From an uncultured Pirellula sp. (GTDB lineage Bacteria; Planctomycetota; Planctomycetia; Pirellulales; Pirellulaceae): 64,000 bases of DNA. A program made the position numbers and the translations under genes. Shown here piece after piece: positions 7,053 to 15,754 of the stretch. A model generated the notes under the pieces. It saw only the letters and a list, made by a program, of their open reading frames with translations. It was not told where the DNA came from and ran no database searches. Location: assembly GCA_903892355.1 (NCBI GenBank), contig CAITIE010000052.1, positions 62,001 through 126,000 on the forward strand, given 5' to 3'. Every line of letters starts with the position of its first letter. Positions within the stretch are counted from its first letter, which is position 1.

Positions 7053-9407
7053 TCAGGACATCGCGGAGCCTTGCAAGGTTGTAGGGCAGGCATCTGGAAC
7101 TAGGGGCACTCTCTCCGGTATCAATTTACGGGGGCGAATTGAAATCCAGAACAAGATCGCGACCGCCAAGGCAACGCTTACTTGTCCCCAATACGCCGAG
7201 TACGCCCATGCGCCGCTCTGTGAATCGACCAATCCATCGAGTGATGATGGAACAGGCATTCGCGAGGCAGAAAATACGGCGATGGACATCGAAAGCCCAT
7301 TGTGAATCACATGAAACACAAAGGTGCAGATCATCCCTCCGGTCCTATAAGCAAGCCACCCTAACAGCACTCCAGTAACTGTTGCACAAATCGATTGTTG
7401 CAGGATACCGTGGGATAGCCCGAACAAAACTGCAGATCCAATCACCGCTCGCAAGACACCTTTGCTTTCCAATAACCCGGAGAAAACAAATCCTCGGAAA
7501 ACCAATTCTTCGCACAGAGCTGGCAGAACCGCAAGAATTAGCAAGACGCTCCAAAGAGGAACCGAACTCAAAATGGAATCGAACTGCTGAAGTGTTTGGG
7601 TCGTCTCTTCGCCCAACGGGTACTCTCGACTGACGACACCTGCGAACCAAACATAGGTGGGATGCAAGCACACGGCGAGCATTGCACAATACAAAACATC
7701 TTCAGGTTGCGGCAGATTCAGGCGCAATGAAGACTGGAGAGACCGAGTCAACATGATCGCCATAATCAACGCCGGGCCGAGCATTAGCCCGACTTGGATC
7801 ACAATCGTCGATTTCGCAATCGGCACCCATGATAGCTCATTGCTTCCCATCGCTAGCCGTCCGAAAAACAACGCCACTAAGATCGACAGACCGCACAGAA
7901 CCGACTCGGCAGCGCTAGGGTAGTCCGCTCGCTGCAACCAAAGCCGTTTCAACCAGCCTTTCATGGTCAGTTTTTCAGTATCCGAGAAGAGTACAGCTTC
8001 ATTTTCGAATTGCTTGACCGCCCAACGGATGGCGAGCAAACAGCACAAAACGGTCACGCAGATCACCGATGGCAAATACGCGATTGCATTCGAATATTCC
8101 CCATCCATGAATGCTCTGGAGAGCAGAATTGGACCCGTTACGGGCACAATACTGGTCCCTGTCGACAAAACCATTCCTGGCATCATCGGCAAGATCACAA
8201 GTGGGAACCCGACCAGCATCAAGGGCATGAGGTAGTACTGCCCTTCCTTGCTGCTTCGAGCCAGACTGGCGACAGCCAACGCCAATGCGCTAAACATCGC
8301 AGACATAGGAAGAACCAGAATTACCAACCATACAATAAGGCTTGGCGAAATCGGTCCCAGTGCTCCCAATGTTGAGGCCGGTGCCGCTTCCGCAAACTGC
8401 TTGAACACGAACGTAGTCGTGACAAACATGCTGGTCAAATTCAACAATGCCGTCGAGACACTGAAACACATTACGGTGAGGAGTTTCCCCCAGACAATCT
8501 CGCGCCTCGTCGCAGGGCTACTGAGCAAAGTCTCGAGAGTCCCTCGTTCTTTTTCGCCAGCACAAAGATCGATTGCAGGGTAAAAGGCCCCGGTCAACGC
8601 CCAAACCAGTAATATAAATGGCAAGATTTTCGACCATACCAACGCCTGTTTTTGCTCGGTGGAGGCAATATCAACGTGTTCGATCTTCGGCGCACTCCAG
8701 ACCTGCTCATCAACACGCACCGCATGGAGTCGATTGCGCACCCAACCGTCTTGCCAACGGCCGATATACTCTTGCAACTTCAAGATCGCCAATCGAGACT
8801 TTTCAACGCTTTGATTGCTGAGTACCAGCACGATCGGTTCCTTGGCAGGTGCTGCGGTTGAAACTTCGGCGGAATCCAGATTCCCAGACGACTCCGGTCG
8901 AACTTGTTCCACCGAACTATCGGCTAAATCATCTGAAACGAAGAGCATTACGTCCGCTTGGGCTTTTCTGAGCCAACTCTCAATCTTGCTTCGATCGATT
9001 TTCGAAACGATGCTATTTCCGCTTCGTTCTGTCAATTCGAACGGCCTTCCATCGCGTCCCTCGCTATCGATTCGCTCGCTGCGCAGGACCGCATGCACTT
9101 CTTCGCCAACGCCCCACTGATCCTTTGGTTTCGACCATCGAACGCCGTCGGCATTGGTGCTAGAACCACCGTTTTCCAATCCTGCGAGATCCTTCGCCGC
9201 GCCCGAAATCTGCAACCACTGAGAGTCTCCAACAACTGCAATCGACAATTGCGGTTGCCGTTTCACCTGTGCCAACTGCAGCATCATCAACCCCATGAAG
9301 GGATACAGGAGCAGTGGCAGAACGCAGATGGTAAACATCGTGCGCCGATCGCGTAGTTGATCTTTCAGTTCACGAACAAAAATCAGTCGAACATGATTCC
9401 AATTCAT
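7053..9407 (-). CDS. ABC-2 exporter permease fused to a CPBP intramembrane protease
   Basis: This 784-aa membrane protein has two parts. Residues 1 to about 470 form a NatB-type ABC-2 permease: a first membrane helix (FTICVLPLLLYPFMGLMM), a long extracytoplasmic loop, then a helix bundle containing CAGEKERGTLETLLSSPATR, the usual coupling motif. The C-terminal part is a CPBP (Abi/Rce1-like) protease domain with CEELVFRGF (EExxxR), LFGLSHG (FxxxH) and HVIHN, all expected catalytic residues present. CPBP proteases cut near membranes, for example in prenyl-protein or bacteriocin processing. Its start overlaps the stop of the ATPase gene by four bases, so the two are translationally coupled. Confidence 0.88.
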   Translation of the reverse strand: MNWNHVRLIFVRELKDQLRDRRTMFTICVLPLLLYPFMGLMMLQLAQVKRQPQLSIAVVGDSQWLQISGAAKDLAGLENGGSSTNADGVRWSKPKDQWGVGEEVHAVLRSERIDSEGRDGRPFELTERSGNSIVSKIDRSKIESWLRKAQADVMLFVSDDLADSSVEQVRPESSGNLDSAEVSTAAPAKEPIVLVLSNQSVEKSRLAILKLQEYIGRWQDGWVRNRLHAVRVDEQVWSAPKIEHVDIASTEQKQALVWSKILPFILLVWALTGAFYPAIDLCAGEKERGTLETLLSSPATRREIVWGKLLTVMCFSVSTALLNLTSMFVTTTFVFKQFAEAAPASTLGALGPISPSLIVWLVILVLPMSAMFSALALAVASLARSSKEGQYYLMPLMLVGFPLVILPMMPGMVLSTGTSIVPVTGPILLSRAFMDGEYSNAIAYLPSVICVTVLCCLLAIRWAVKQFENEAVLFSDTEKLTMKGWLKRLWLQRADYPSAAESVLCGLSILVALFFGRLAMGSNELSWVPIAKSTIVIQVGLMLGPALIMAIMLTRSLQSSLRLNLPQPEDVLYCAMLAVCLHPTYVWFAGVVSREYPLGEETTQTLQQFDSILSSVPLWSVLLILAVLPALCEELVFRGFVFSGLLESKGVLRAVIGSAVLFGLSHGILQQSICATVTGVLLGWLAYRTGGMICTFVFHVIHNGLSMSIAVFSASRMPVPSSLDGLVDSQSGAWAYSAYWGQVSVALAVAILFWISIRPRKLIPERVPLVPDACPTTLQGSAMS

Positions 9408-10228
9408 GAAAGCCTCCCGTGAGTCTGTAGCAGGGCATCTTCAAGCCCCTCCAAAGGAGGCAGAGACGGATCTTTCACTAATTCTTTTTCCGCTTGCACG
9501 ATCAGCCGGTAAAACAACTCCTCGAAGTCACTGGTTCCTTGCCGCTCGGAGAGTTCCGTCAAACTTCCGAAGTCGAGCACATGCCCTCGATGCATAATGG
9601 CTACTCGATCGCAAAGCCTTTCGACTTCCCGCATAATATGCGTCGAAAAAAGAATGCATTTCCCTTGGTCACGGAGTTCCAGAATAATGTTTTGAAGCGA
9701 TCGAGTCACAAGCACATCGAGCCCCAAAGTCGGCTCATCGAAAATCAAAACCGATGGGTCATGAATGAGAGCACGTGCTATGGAAACCTTTTGCCTCATT
9801 CCGGTCGACAATCTTCCACCCGGAACATCTCTAAAATCGTTCATGTTGAGGCGTTGAAAAACCGTCTCCATCCGCTCTCTGAGGACCTCGCTGCGGACCC
9901 CATAAAGTCGACCGAAGTACTCCACAAATTCCCACGGGGTCATTCGTTCGTAGATGGCGGTATTGTTGGACACAAATCCAATGGAATACCGCACCATTTC
10001 GGCTTGGGTGGTGACATCAAAGCTCGAAACAAAAGCGGAACCTGAAGTGGGCTGCAAGACGGTAGCAAGGATTCGCAGGGCTGTCGTCTTGCCCGCACCG
10101 TTGGGTCCGAGCAATCCAAACACTTCGCCTGCGCGGGCGCAGAAACTCAGATCCGCAACAGCAACATATGGATCTCGGGAATGGTCGGCGTAAACTTTGC
10201 GTAAGTTTCTGACTTGGACCAATTCCAT
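9404..10228 (-). CDS. NatA-like ABC transporter ATPase
   Basis: This 274-aa ATPase has Walker A (GPNGAGKTT, residues 41-49), the signature LSTGMRQKVSIARAL, Walker B VLIFDEP, and a switch His in FSTHIM. It powers the coupled permease-protease encoded directly downstream. NatA/NatB systems export sodium, and related pairs export many small molecules or peptides; the substrate here is not readable. The ATG at 10228 is chosen because MELVQVRNLRKVY is the standard NBD opening; an upstream extension has no family resemblance. No strong Shine-Dalgarno sequence is visible. Confidence 0.88.
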   Translation of the reverse strand: MELVQVRNLRKVYADHSRDPYVAVADLSFCARAGEVFGLLGPNGAGKTTALRILATVLQPTSGSAFVSSFDVTTQAEMVRYSIGFVSNNTAIYERMTPWEFVEYFGRLYGVRSEVLRERMETVFQRLNMNDFRDVPGGRLSTGMRQKVSIARALIHDPSVLIFDEPTLGLDVLVTRSLQNIILELRDQGKCILFSTHIMREVERLCDRVAIMHRGHVLDFGSLTELSERQGTSDFEELFYRLIVQAEKELVKDPSLPPLEGLEDALLQTHGRLS

Positions 10229-10573
10229 GAGGGGACACCAGGTGAATTTTCTAATCGGAAGTCTTGACCCCGAGTTTAGGGGGTGGCAGGTGACCCGCAA
10301 AGCGCTAAACGAGCCTATAGAGAATTACCACGTCTTTTCGGTACGTTCCCAATCTACGCACTCATCGACGACTTTATTCAAAGCTCATTTTTTTTAAGCA
10401 ATTTTGATCGACAGAATCGGAATAACCGGACCACCGATGTGCGATCTCCCACGCGTGCATTTTTTGTTTTTCCCGACTCATTTGCATGCCCTGATTTGCA
10501 ACCTAATGTTGTGGCGTGCGTTGCTTACCCAGCAGCGAAATCGTTCTCGTTTGTATTCTCGGAAAACTACGTT
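10229..10573. other. Divergent intergenic region
   Basis: This 345-bp stretch separates the divergent ATPase and HDOD genes and must hold both promoters. A possible reading frame continuous with the HDOD gene covers most of it, but it lacks family resemblance and is treated as leader. An A+T-rich patch around 10376-10400 is the most promoter-like part. No repeat or RNA gene was seen. Confidence 0.5.
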
Positions 10574-11479
10574 ATGACGACCGTAAAGTCCGGCCCAAGC
10601 CTCGCTGAAGTTCTCGCCAATACTCAAATTCCAGCATTGCCAACCAGTGCGATGAAACTTCTGGAACTGTCCCAAGACCCATCGAAAGGTCCGGCGGATT
10701 ACGCAAAGCCAATCGAAGCTGACGTGGGACTGATGGGGCAAGTCCTCCGGTTCGTGAACTCCTCCTACTTCGGATTCTCGCGGGAGATTTCGTCGGTTCA
10801 ACAAGCGTTGACGCTGGTTGGTGTGAGAACCATCAAAAACTTTGCTCTCTGGAGCGCGGTTTTCTCCATCGTTCCTAATCCAAAGATCGGCCCTTTCGAC
10901 TTGCGTGGATTGTGGCAAGACTCCTTACGGCGAGCCTTGTTCGCCCGTGCCGTCGGTCGAGAGTTGATGCTCGTCAATGCCGAAGAACTCTTCGCTGCAG
11001 CCCTGCTCCAGGATATGGCGATCCCTTTTCTACTGAAAGCATTACCGGCGGAATACGAGCACTTGATGAATCGCCGAGTGAGCGAAAAACTACGTCTATC
11101 TTGCCTTGAGCGAGAAGTATTCGGATGGGACCACGCCCAGGCAGCAGCTCAACTCTGCCGGACATGGCATCTGCCCGAAGACTTTGCGGTCCTCGTCGAA
11201 CGCCATCCGTCCTTGAACGAATTGCTCGGCGGAAGCAATCCTCAAGTCGCTGCTGCATGTGTCGCAATCGCCGCCCTACTACCGGCATGCAAAGACAAAG
11301 AATGGGCCGAAGAAGTGGACTTTATCAAGGGCTTTGCACGCATCGACAACAAGCAACAAATCAACTTGATCGAACTACTGGGGCGCGTCGATGAGTCTAT
11401 GGAAGACTTCGCTCCTATCATGAACCTCCCGATCCCTGAGAAGCCCCTTCTGGCCTATTTGGCATCCCAAGCAAGTTAA
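10574..11479 (+). CDS. HDOD-domain protein
   Basis: This 301-aa protein is almost entirely an HDOD domain, the catalytically degraded relative of HD phosphohydrolases that acts as a signalling or scaffold module in bacteria. Visible family features are IPALPTSAMKLLELSQDP at the start, QVLRFVNSSYFGFSREISSVQQALTLVG, and the central LLQDMAIPFLL region where true HD enzymes would have HD. No output domain such as GGDEF or EAL is attached. The ATG at 10574 directly precedes the domain. A strong hairpin terminator follows the gene. Confidence 0.88.
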   Translation: MTTVKSGPSLAEVLANTQIPALPTSAMKLLELSQDPSKGPADYAKPIEADVGLMGQVLRFVNSSYFGFSREISSVQQALTLVGVRTIKNFALWSAVFSIVPNPKIGPFDLRGLWQDSLRRALFARAVGRELMLVNAEELFAAALLQDMAIPFLLKALPAEYEHLMNRRVSEKLRLSCLEREVFGWDHAQAAAQLCRTWHLPEDFAVLVERHPSLNELLGGSNPQVAAACVAIAALLPACKDKEWAEEVDFIKGFARIDNKQQINLIELLGRVDESMEDFAPIMNLPIPEKPLLAYLASQAS

Positions 11480-11544
11480 TCGCCCCTCTGCTTGCGTTGA
11501 TTTTTTCGCTAAACTGATGCTCCGTCCAGCGAACATGCGGACAG

Positions 11545-11570
11545 AAAGACGTTCTCAACAGAACGTCTTT
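11545..11570 (+). terminator. Rho-independent-type terminator after the HDOD gene
   Basis: A perfect 11-bp stem (AAAGACGTTCT with AGAACGTCTTT) closes a CAAC tetraloop. It begins 66 bases after the HDOD stop and ends 31 bases before the LarA-like start. The T-rich tail is short (TTT within the stem, then TGTCATTT). It should separate the two transcripts. Confidence 0.75.
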
Positions 11571-11601
11571 TGTCATTTACTCCAGTCAGCGAAAAACCAG
11601 C

Positions 11602-12882
11602 ATGACCATTTACTATTCCGTCGGCAGCCCTGAGCACGAACTGGGTGAACAGGACTTCTTGAACGCGATCGATTCTTGCTTGCACCAAATCGGGCACGTC
11701 CATCGAGTCCTCGCGATCCCTCCCGACCATACCCGTTTGGACTCTCAAGCAGGACCGATCACGAGGGCCGCTCACCAATTGCTCGGGCACAAGCTATCCG
11801 ATGTTATGCCCGCATTGGGGACCCACGAAGCCATGAACGAAGGGGAACTTCAAAAAATGTTCGGCGATCTTCCCCGATCGCTGATTCGCGTTCATCGTTA
11901 TAAATCGGATGTTGAAACACTCGGTCACGTTGACGCTGAGTTCGTCGAGGAGGCAACCGAGGGGATCTATAAAAAGCCATGGCCTGCCCAGGTCAACCGG
12001 ATTATCACCCAAGGTGGGCACGACTTGATTCTATCGATCGGCCAAGTCGTTCCGCATGAAGTGATTGGGATGGCAAACTACACGAAGAACATCTTTGTTG
12101 GTACCGGAGGTGTCGCTGGCATCGATGACAGCCATTACTTGAGCGCTCTGTACGGCTGCGAACGGATCATGGGACGCTGCGACAACCCCCTCCGCCGTAT
12201 CCTGAATCGAGGCGCCGAACTATTCCTAACCCCGTATCGTATTCTCTACGTTCTCACCGTCGTTGAATCCACCGTCGATCGTGGACCAGTGGTACGAGGG
12301 CTATACATCGGCGATGATCATTCCGTCTTTTTCAGAGCCGGGGAGTTGTCGGCTAAAGTCAACTGTTTCCGACTCGATCGAGCTCCAAAGAAAATTGTCG
12401 TCTGGATGGATCCCGATAAATACAAAAAGACATGGGTAGGAAACAAAGCAATTTACCGTACCCGCATGGCCATCGCTGATGGCGGACAACTAGTTGTGGT
12501 AGCACCAGGCGTTGCCAAATTCGGCGAGCAACCCGAGGTCGACCAACTCATCCGCAAATATGGATACCGCACTAGTGAAGAAATACTGGAATGTGTCACT
12601 CGCAACGAAGACCTAGGTAATAACCTATCCACTGCATCACACCTGATCCATGGCTCGACGGAGAACCGCTTCACCGTGGAGTACTGCCCTGGAACCTTAA
12701 CTCGGGAAGAAATCCGAAGCGTCGGCTATGAATATGGAGAATGGGGTCGGGCCATGAACGAATATTCCGTTGCCAACATCAACGACGGCTGGCACGAAAG
12801 CCGCGAAGGCGAAGAGTTTTACTTCATCCGAAACCCTGGACTCGGACTATGGATGCATCGTCAACACCGTCACGCGTTCTAA
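11602..12882 (+). CDS. LarA-like nickel-pincer racemase family protein (DUF2088)
   Basis: This 426-aa protein matches the lactate-racemase (LarA) superfamily. PPDHTRLDS opens the DUF2088 domain, ALGTHEAM supplies His75, and GQVVPHEVIGMANYTKNIFVGTGG supplies His152 and Lys162, followed by His178. The spacings 152-162 and 162-178 equal those between His174, Lys184 and His200 of Lactobacillus LarA, where the Lys holds the nickel-pincer cofactor and His200 binds nickel. Family members racemise or epimerise alpha-hydroxy acids. The cofactor makers LarB, LarC and LarE are not in this window. The substrate is unknown and need not be lactate. Confidence 0.85.
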   Translation: MTIYYSVGSPEHELGEQDFLNAIDSCLHQIGHVHRVLAIPPDHTRLDSQAGPITRAAHQLLGHKLSDVMPALGTHEAMNEGELQKMFGDLPRSLIRVHRYKSDVETLGHVDAEFVEEATEGIYKKPWPAQVNRIITQGGHDLILSIGQVVPHEVIGMANYTKNIFVGTGGVAGIDDSHYLSALYGCERIMGRCDNPLRRILNRGAELFLTPYRILYVLTVVESTVDRGPVVRGLYIGDDHSVFFRAGELSAKVNCFRLDRAPKKIVVWMDPDKYKKTWVGNKAIYRTRMAIADGGQLVVVAPGVAKFGEQPEVDQLIRKYGYRTSEEILECVTRNEDLGNNLSTASHLIHGSTENRFTVEYCPGTLTREEIRSVGYEYGEWGRAMNEYSVANINDGWHESREGEEFYFIRNPGLGLWMHRQHRHAF

Positions 12883-12943
12883 GAAGGATCAACACTCCGC
12901 GCCTATTATCCGCACCGCCTCCGGGCACACCCGTCCAGGCTGA

Positions 12944-15565
12944 TTAGCGGCGCCTCGTTCTTCGAAGTGGTTCGATTTGACCATCAACTTCGAAGGGAAC
13001 CGGCAGTGCCAACGCGTCGGAAAGGGGCGGCGGGACTCCCTTGCTAGACTCACCTTCAGGTACTAATCCGCCCTGCGAGCCGGAACCTTCGCCTGATCCA
13101 TTGAGCACAGGTCGATTCATCGCATTGATGATAATCAAGATATCCAATGGCGAAACCTTGCCGTCGCCATCGACGTCCAGATCGCCATAGCTTTCCCCTT
13201 CACCTCGAGGCTTCACCACACCTGGGCCATTGGTATTGATGTAGTTGATGATGGTCAAAGGATCCAGTGGTGTGATCTTGCCATCGCCATCGACATCCAT
13301 GGGGTTAATGTCGTTGTGATAGGGGGTGGCATCCGGAATGACACGCAACCGGTCGGAGCGTTGCAAACTGGTGCCGTAATTCCTCGATGTTGCGGTAAAC
13401 GTAAGGTCAATCCAGCCTGGCTCCTTGTAAGTCACACTCGTCCCGGGCTTCAGCCTTACCACGCTACCAACCACTTCGAATCGTGGATCCGAAACGGTAA
13501 TGTCATAGACTTCATTTTTATCTGAATCGATGACGGATATATTTCCGACAACGTAGCCAGGTTTGTTTTCGGGGACTTGCCCACTCCCTGTCAGAAGCAT
13601 TCCGGTGGGAGGATCGTTTTGGTCTCTCACTTGGACGGTTACGGTCTTCTTGATCGAATCGGCCAGAGCCACTTCTGTCGCTGAGATCACCAGCACCACA
13701 GCTTGTTCGGATTCATAATCGAGAGATACACCTGGAGCGAGCACCAACAACCCTCGATCGATCAAAAATCTACCATCAGAAACAGTGTATCGGTATTGGC
13801 TATCGGAGTCCTTGTCGATTACCCGGACAGCACCGAGTGAGACTCCTGATTTACCTTCATCGACAATCAAGCTGTTCGGCGTATCGATCCCTTCGGGAGG
13901 ATCATTGACCGGTTGGACCTGAACCGTCAACGTCTGAGGAAGAGACCAATCGCGTCCATCGTACGCTTGTACCACCATCGAATCGACGCCATTGGCATTG
14001 GGACTCGGGGAATAAACGCCGCCCGATGCAGCCGCCCATTGCCAAGTCCCTATCGACCCATTGGATTCGCGAATCACATAAAAAATCGATTCCCCATCTC
14101 TGTCGTTAGCCGATTGGTCAAACCAACTCTTGGCAAGTGCGATCGGTGAATCTTCTTGCGTGCTGATGCTGGGCAATGACTGAAGGGTCGGTTTGGTGTT
14201 GTACCCGTGGCTTCGCACGCCAATGGCAACCTGATGAATTACCCCGTCGCTAATCGCAGCGGTACTGGCTCCGGGCAAAACTAACGAATGACGGTACAAA
14301 CCACCATCACGAATCCCTACCAAGGTATCGTTCAAGTACCCCATCGACCAAGCGGTCTTGTCAGCTGCCATCCGCGATCCGGTATCCGAGAACAGTACAT
14401 CGAATTGCTTTAGCCATGTCTGCGTCGACCAGCCAAGAATCCGTGAAGGATTCGACTTCGAGGAGGTTATCAAAATGCCTCGACTCAGATCGAAAACAGA
14501 AGGCCCTGCGGCATCCACAAGGTTGGCTACGGTGGGCAAACCTGGACTATTGTCCAAAACCATCGCGCCATTTGCCGAACTTAAAACAATCTTCTCACCC
14601 GTTGGAGAGCTGCTCGAAAACCGGACACTGGCTCCGTCAGGGCCCCCAAAGGCGCGTTCAGCAGTAAGTTCGAAAACGCCATCCACTACTCGGTACGAGG
14701 AGATGCGTTGGCCGCCATCGATTGTCGGTTCTTGCACCAAAAAGAATTGTCCACCGCTGGAGTGAACCGTGGATCCCGCTGTTAGTCCATCGACGACCGG
14801 ACTTGTACCGATCGACCACGGCTCACTTGCCCCCAGCCCTGTGCTCTGTGCAATGGAAAACAACCCATCGCCATGGAGGGATTTGCCACGAACATAAACC
14901 GACCCATCGACACCATAGACCTGACTGGGTTTTTCAACCGAGGTTGGCAGATCTTCAAGTCTGCTAGTGCTCAAATCAAATGCAATCAATCTCGTCGCTA
15001 GGTTCCGCTCAACCACTGCGATGCCCTTATTTGAATCGACCATCGCTGCAGATTTAATGGTGCCATCGAGTGAGATCCTTTGCTGGATGGATCCTGTTTC
15101 GACATGCAAACGTTGGATTGAATTTCCGGTAGTAAACCAAGCAACATCATCGGATTCCCAACGCAACGACTGTTGTAGTCCCAGATTGGACAACCATGTT
15201 CCGCCAGGTGCGGGCAGCGTCGCCGTCGTCTGAACCAAGGTTCTCGACTCACCCAACAACCGGACAGAATAGTTACCCGGCTTCAATCCACTAAAACGAG
15301 CGAAGCCATTGGCGTCGGTAACACCGATCGGTTCGTTGGCTTGCTGCACTCCGTCGGAATTGAAATCGACGTAAACAACCTTGTCTGGAAGAGCAGGGGT
15401 ATTCGGGACCGATTGGCGGGCGGAGCTCCAGTCGTCAAAGACGAACACCTCCAAACCAGCCATCAATCGTCGATCTTCAAGGCGATCGAACTGCAATTGG
15501 CGGTTGCGAACTGCACTATGGACAGCCCGATGCCTGAGTTCTAGTCTTTGTTTACGGTTAGCCAT
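12944..15565 (-). CDS. Exported planctomycete surface protein with dockerin repeats
   Basis: This 873-aa protein opens with a long basic leader ending in FDRLEDRRLMA (residues 26-36), the N-terminal motif of planctomycete extracellular proteins. An SdrD B-like domain (residues 37-110) follows, then a propeller-like region to about 450, cadherin/Ig-like segments with EDSPIALAKSWF and DKDSDSQYRYTVSDGRF, and two calcium-binding dockerin repeats (DVDGDGKITPLDPLTI and DVDGDGKVSPLDILII) near residues 770 and 815. Dockerin-like repeats in planctomycetes are common without cohesin partners. It is likely a cell-surface or matrix protein; the exact role is unknown. Confidence 0.88.
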   Translation of the reverse strand: MANRKQRLELRHRAVHSAVRNRQLQFDRLEDRRLMAGLEVFVFDDWSSARQSVPNTPALPDKVVYVDFNSDGVQQANEPIGVTDANGFARFSGLKPGNYSVRLLGESRTLVQTTATLPAPGGTWLSNLGLQQSLRWESDDVAWFTTGNSIQRLHVETGSIQQRISLDGTIKSAAMVDSNKGIAVVERNLATRLIAFDLSTSRLEDLPTSVEKPSQVYGVDGSVYVRGKSLHGDGLFSIAQSTGLGASEPWSIGTSPVVDGLTAGSTVHSSGGQFFLVQEPTIDGGQRISSYRVVDGVFELTAERAFGGPDGASVRFSSSSPTGEKIVLSSANGAMVLDNSPGLPTVANLVDAAGPSVFDLSRGILITSSKSNPSRILGWSTQTWLKQFDVLFSDTGSRMAADKTAWSMGYLNDTLVGIRDGGLYRHSLVLPGASTAAISDGVIHQVAIGVRSHGYNTKPTLQSLPSISTQEDSPIALAKSWFDQSANDRDGESIFYVIRESNGSIGTWQWAAASGGVYSPSPNANGVDSMVVQAYDGRDWSLPQTLTVQVQPVNDPPEGIDTPNSLIVDEGKSGVSLGAVRVIDKDSDSQYRYTVSDGRFLIDRGLLVLAPGVSLDYESEQAVVLVISATEVALADSIKKTVTVQVRDQNDPPTGMLLTGSGQVPENKPGYVVGNISVIDSDKNEVYDITVSDPRFEVVGSVVRLKPGTSVTYKEPGWIDLTFTATSRNYGTSLQRSDRLRVIPDATPYHNDINPMDVDGDGKITPLDPLTIINYINTNGPGVVKPRGEGESYGDLDVDGDGKVSPLDILIIINAMNRPVLNGSGEGSGSQGGLVPEGESSKGVPPPLSDALALPVPFEVDGQIEPLRRTRRR

Positions 15566-15754
15566 AATGACACATGCCCGTATCTTGATTCGCGGTGAAA
15601 AACCGTAAGATGAGAAAACCCTTACTCGCGCGATCCTTCCCGCAACAATAATGGCTCTGTGTGTGTGTCTATAAATGTACCGAATTTGGAAACCGCTTGA
15701 GAAGCGATCTCCTCCGATTTTTTCGTATTTTTCACATCCCGAACGCTCTTGAAA

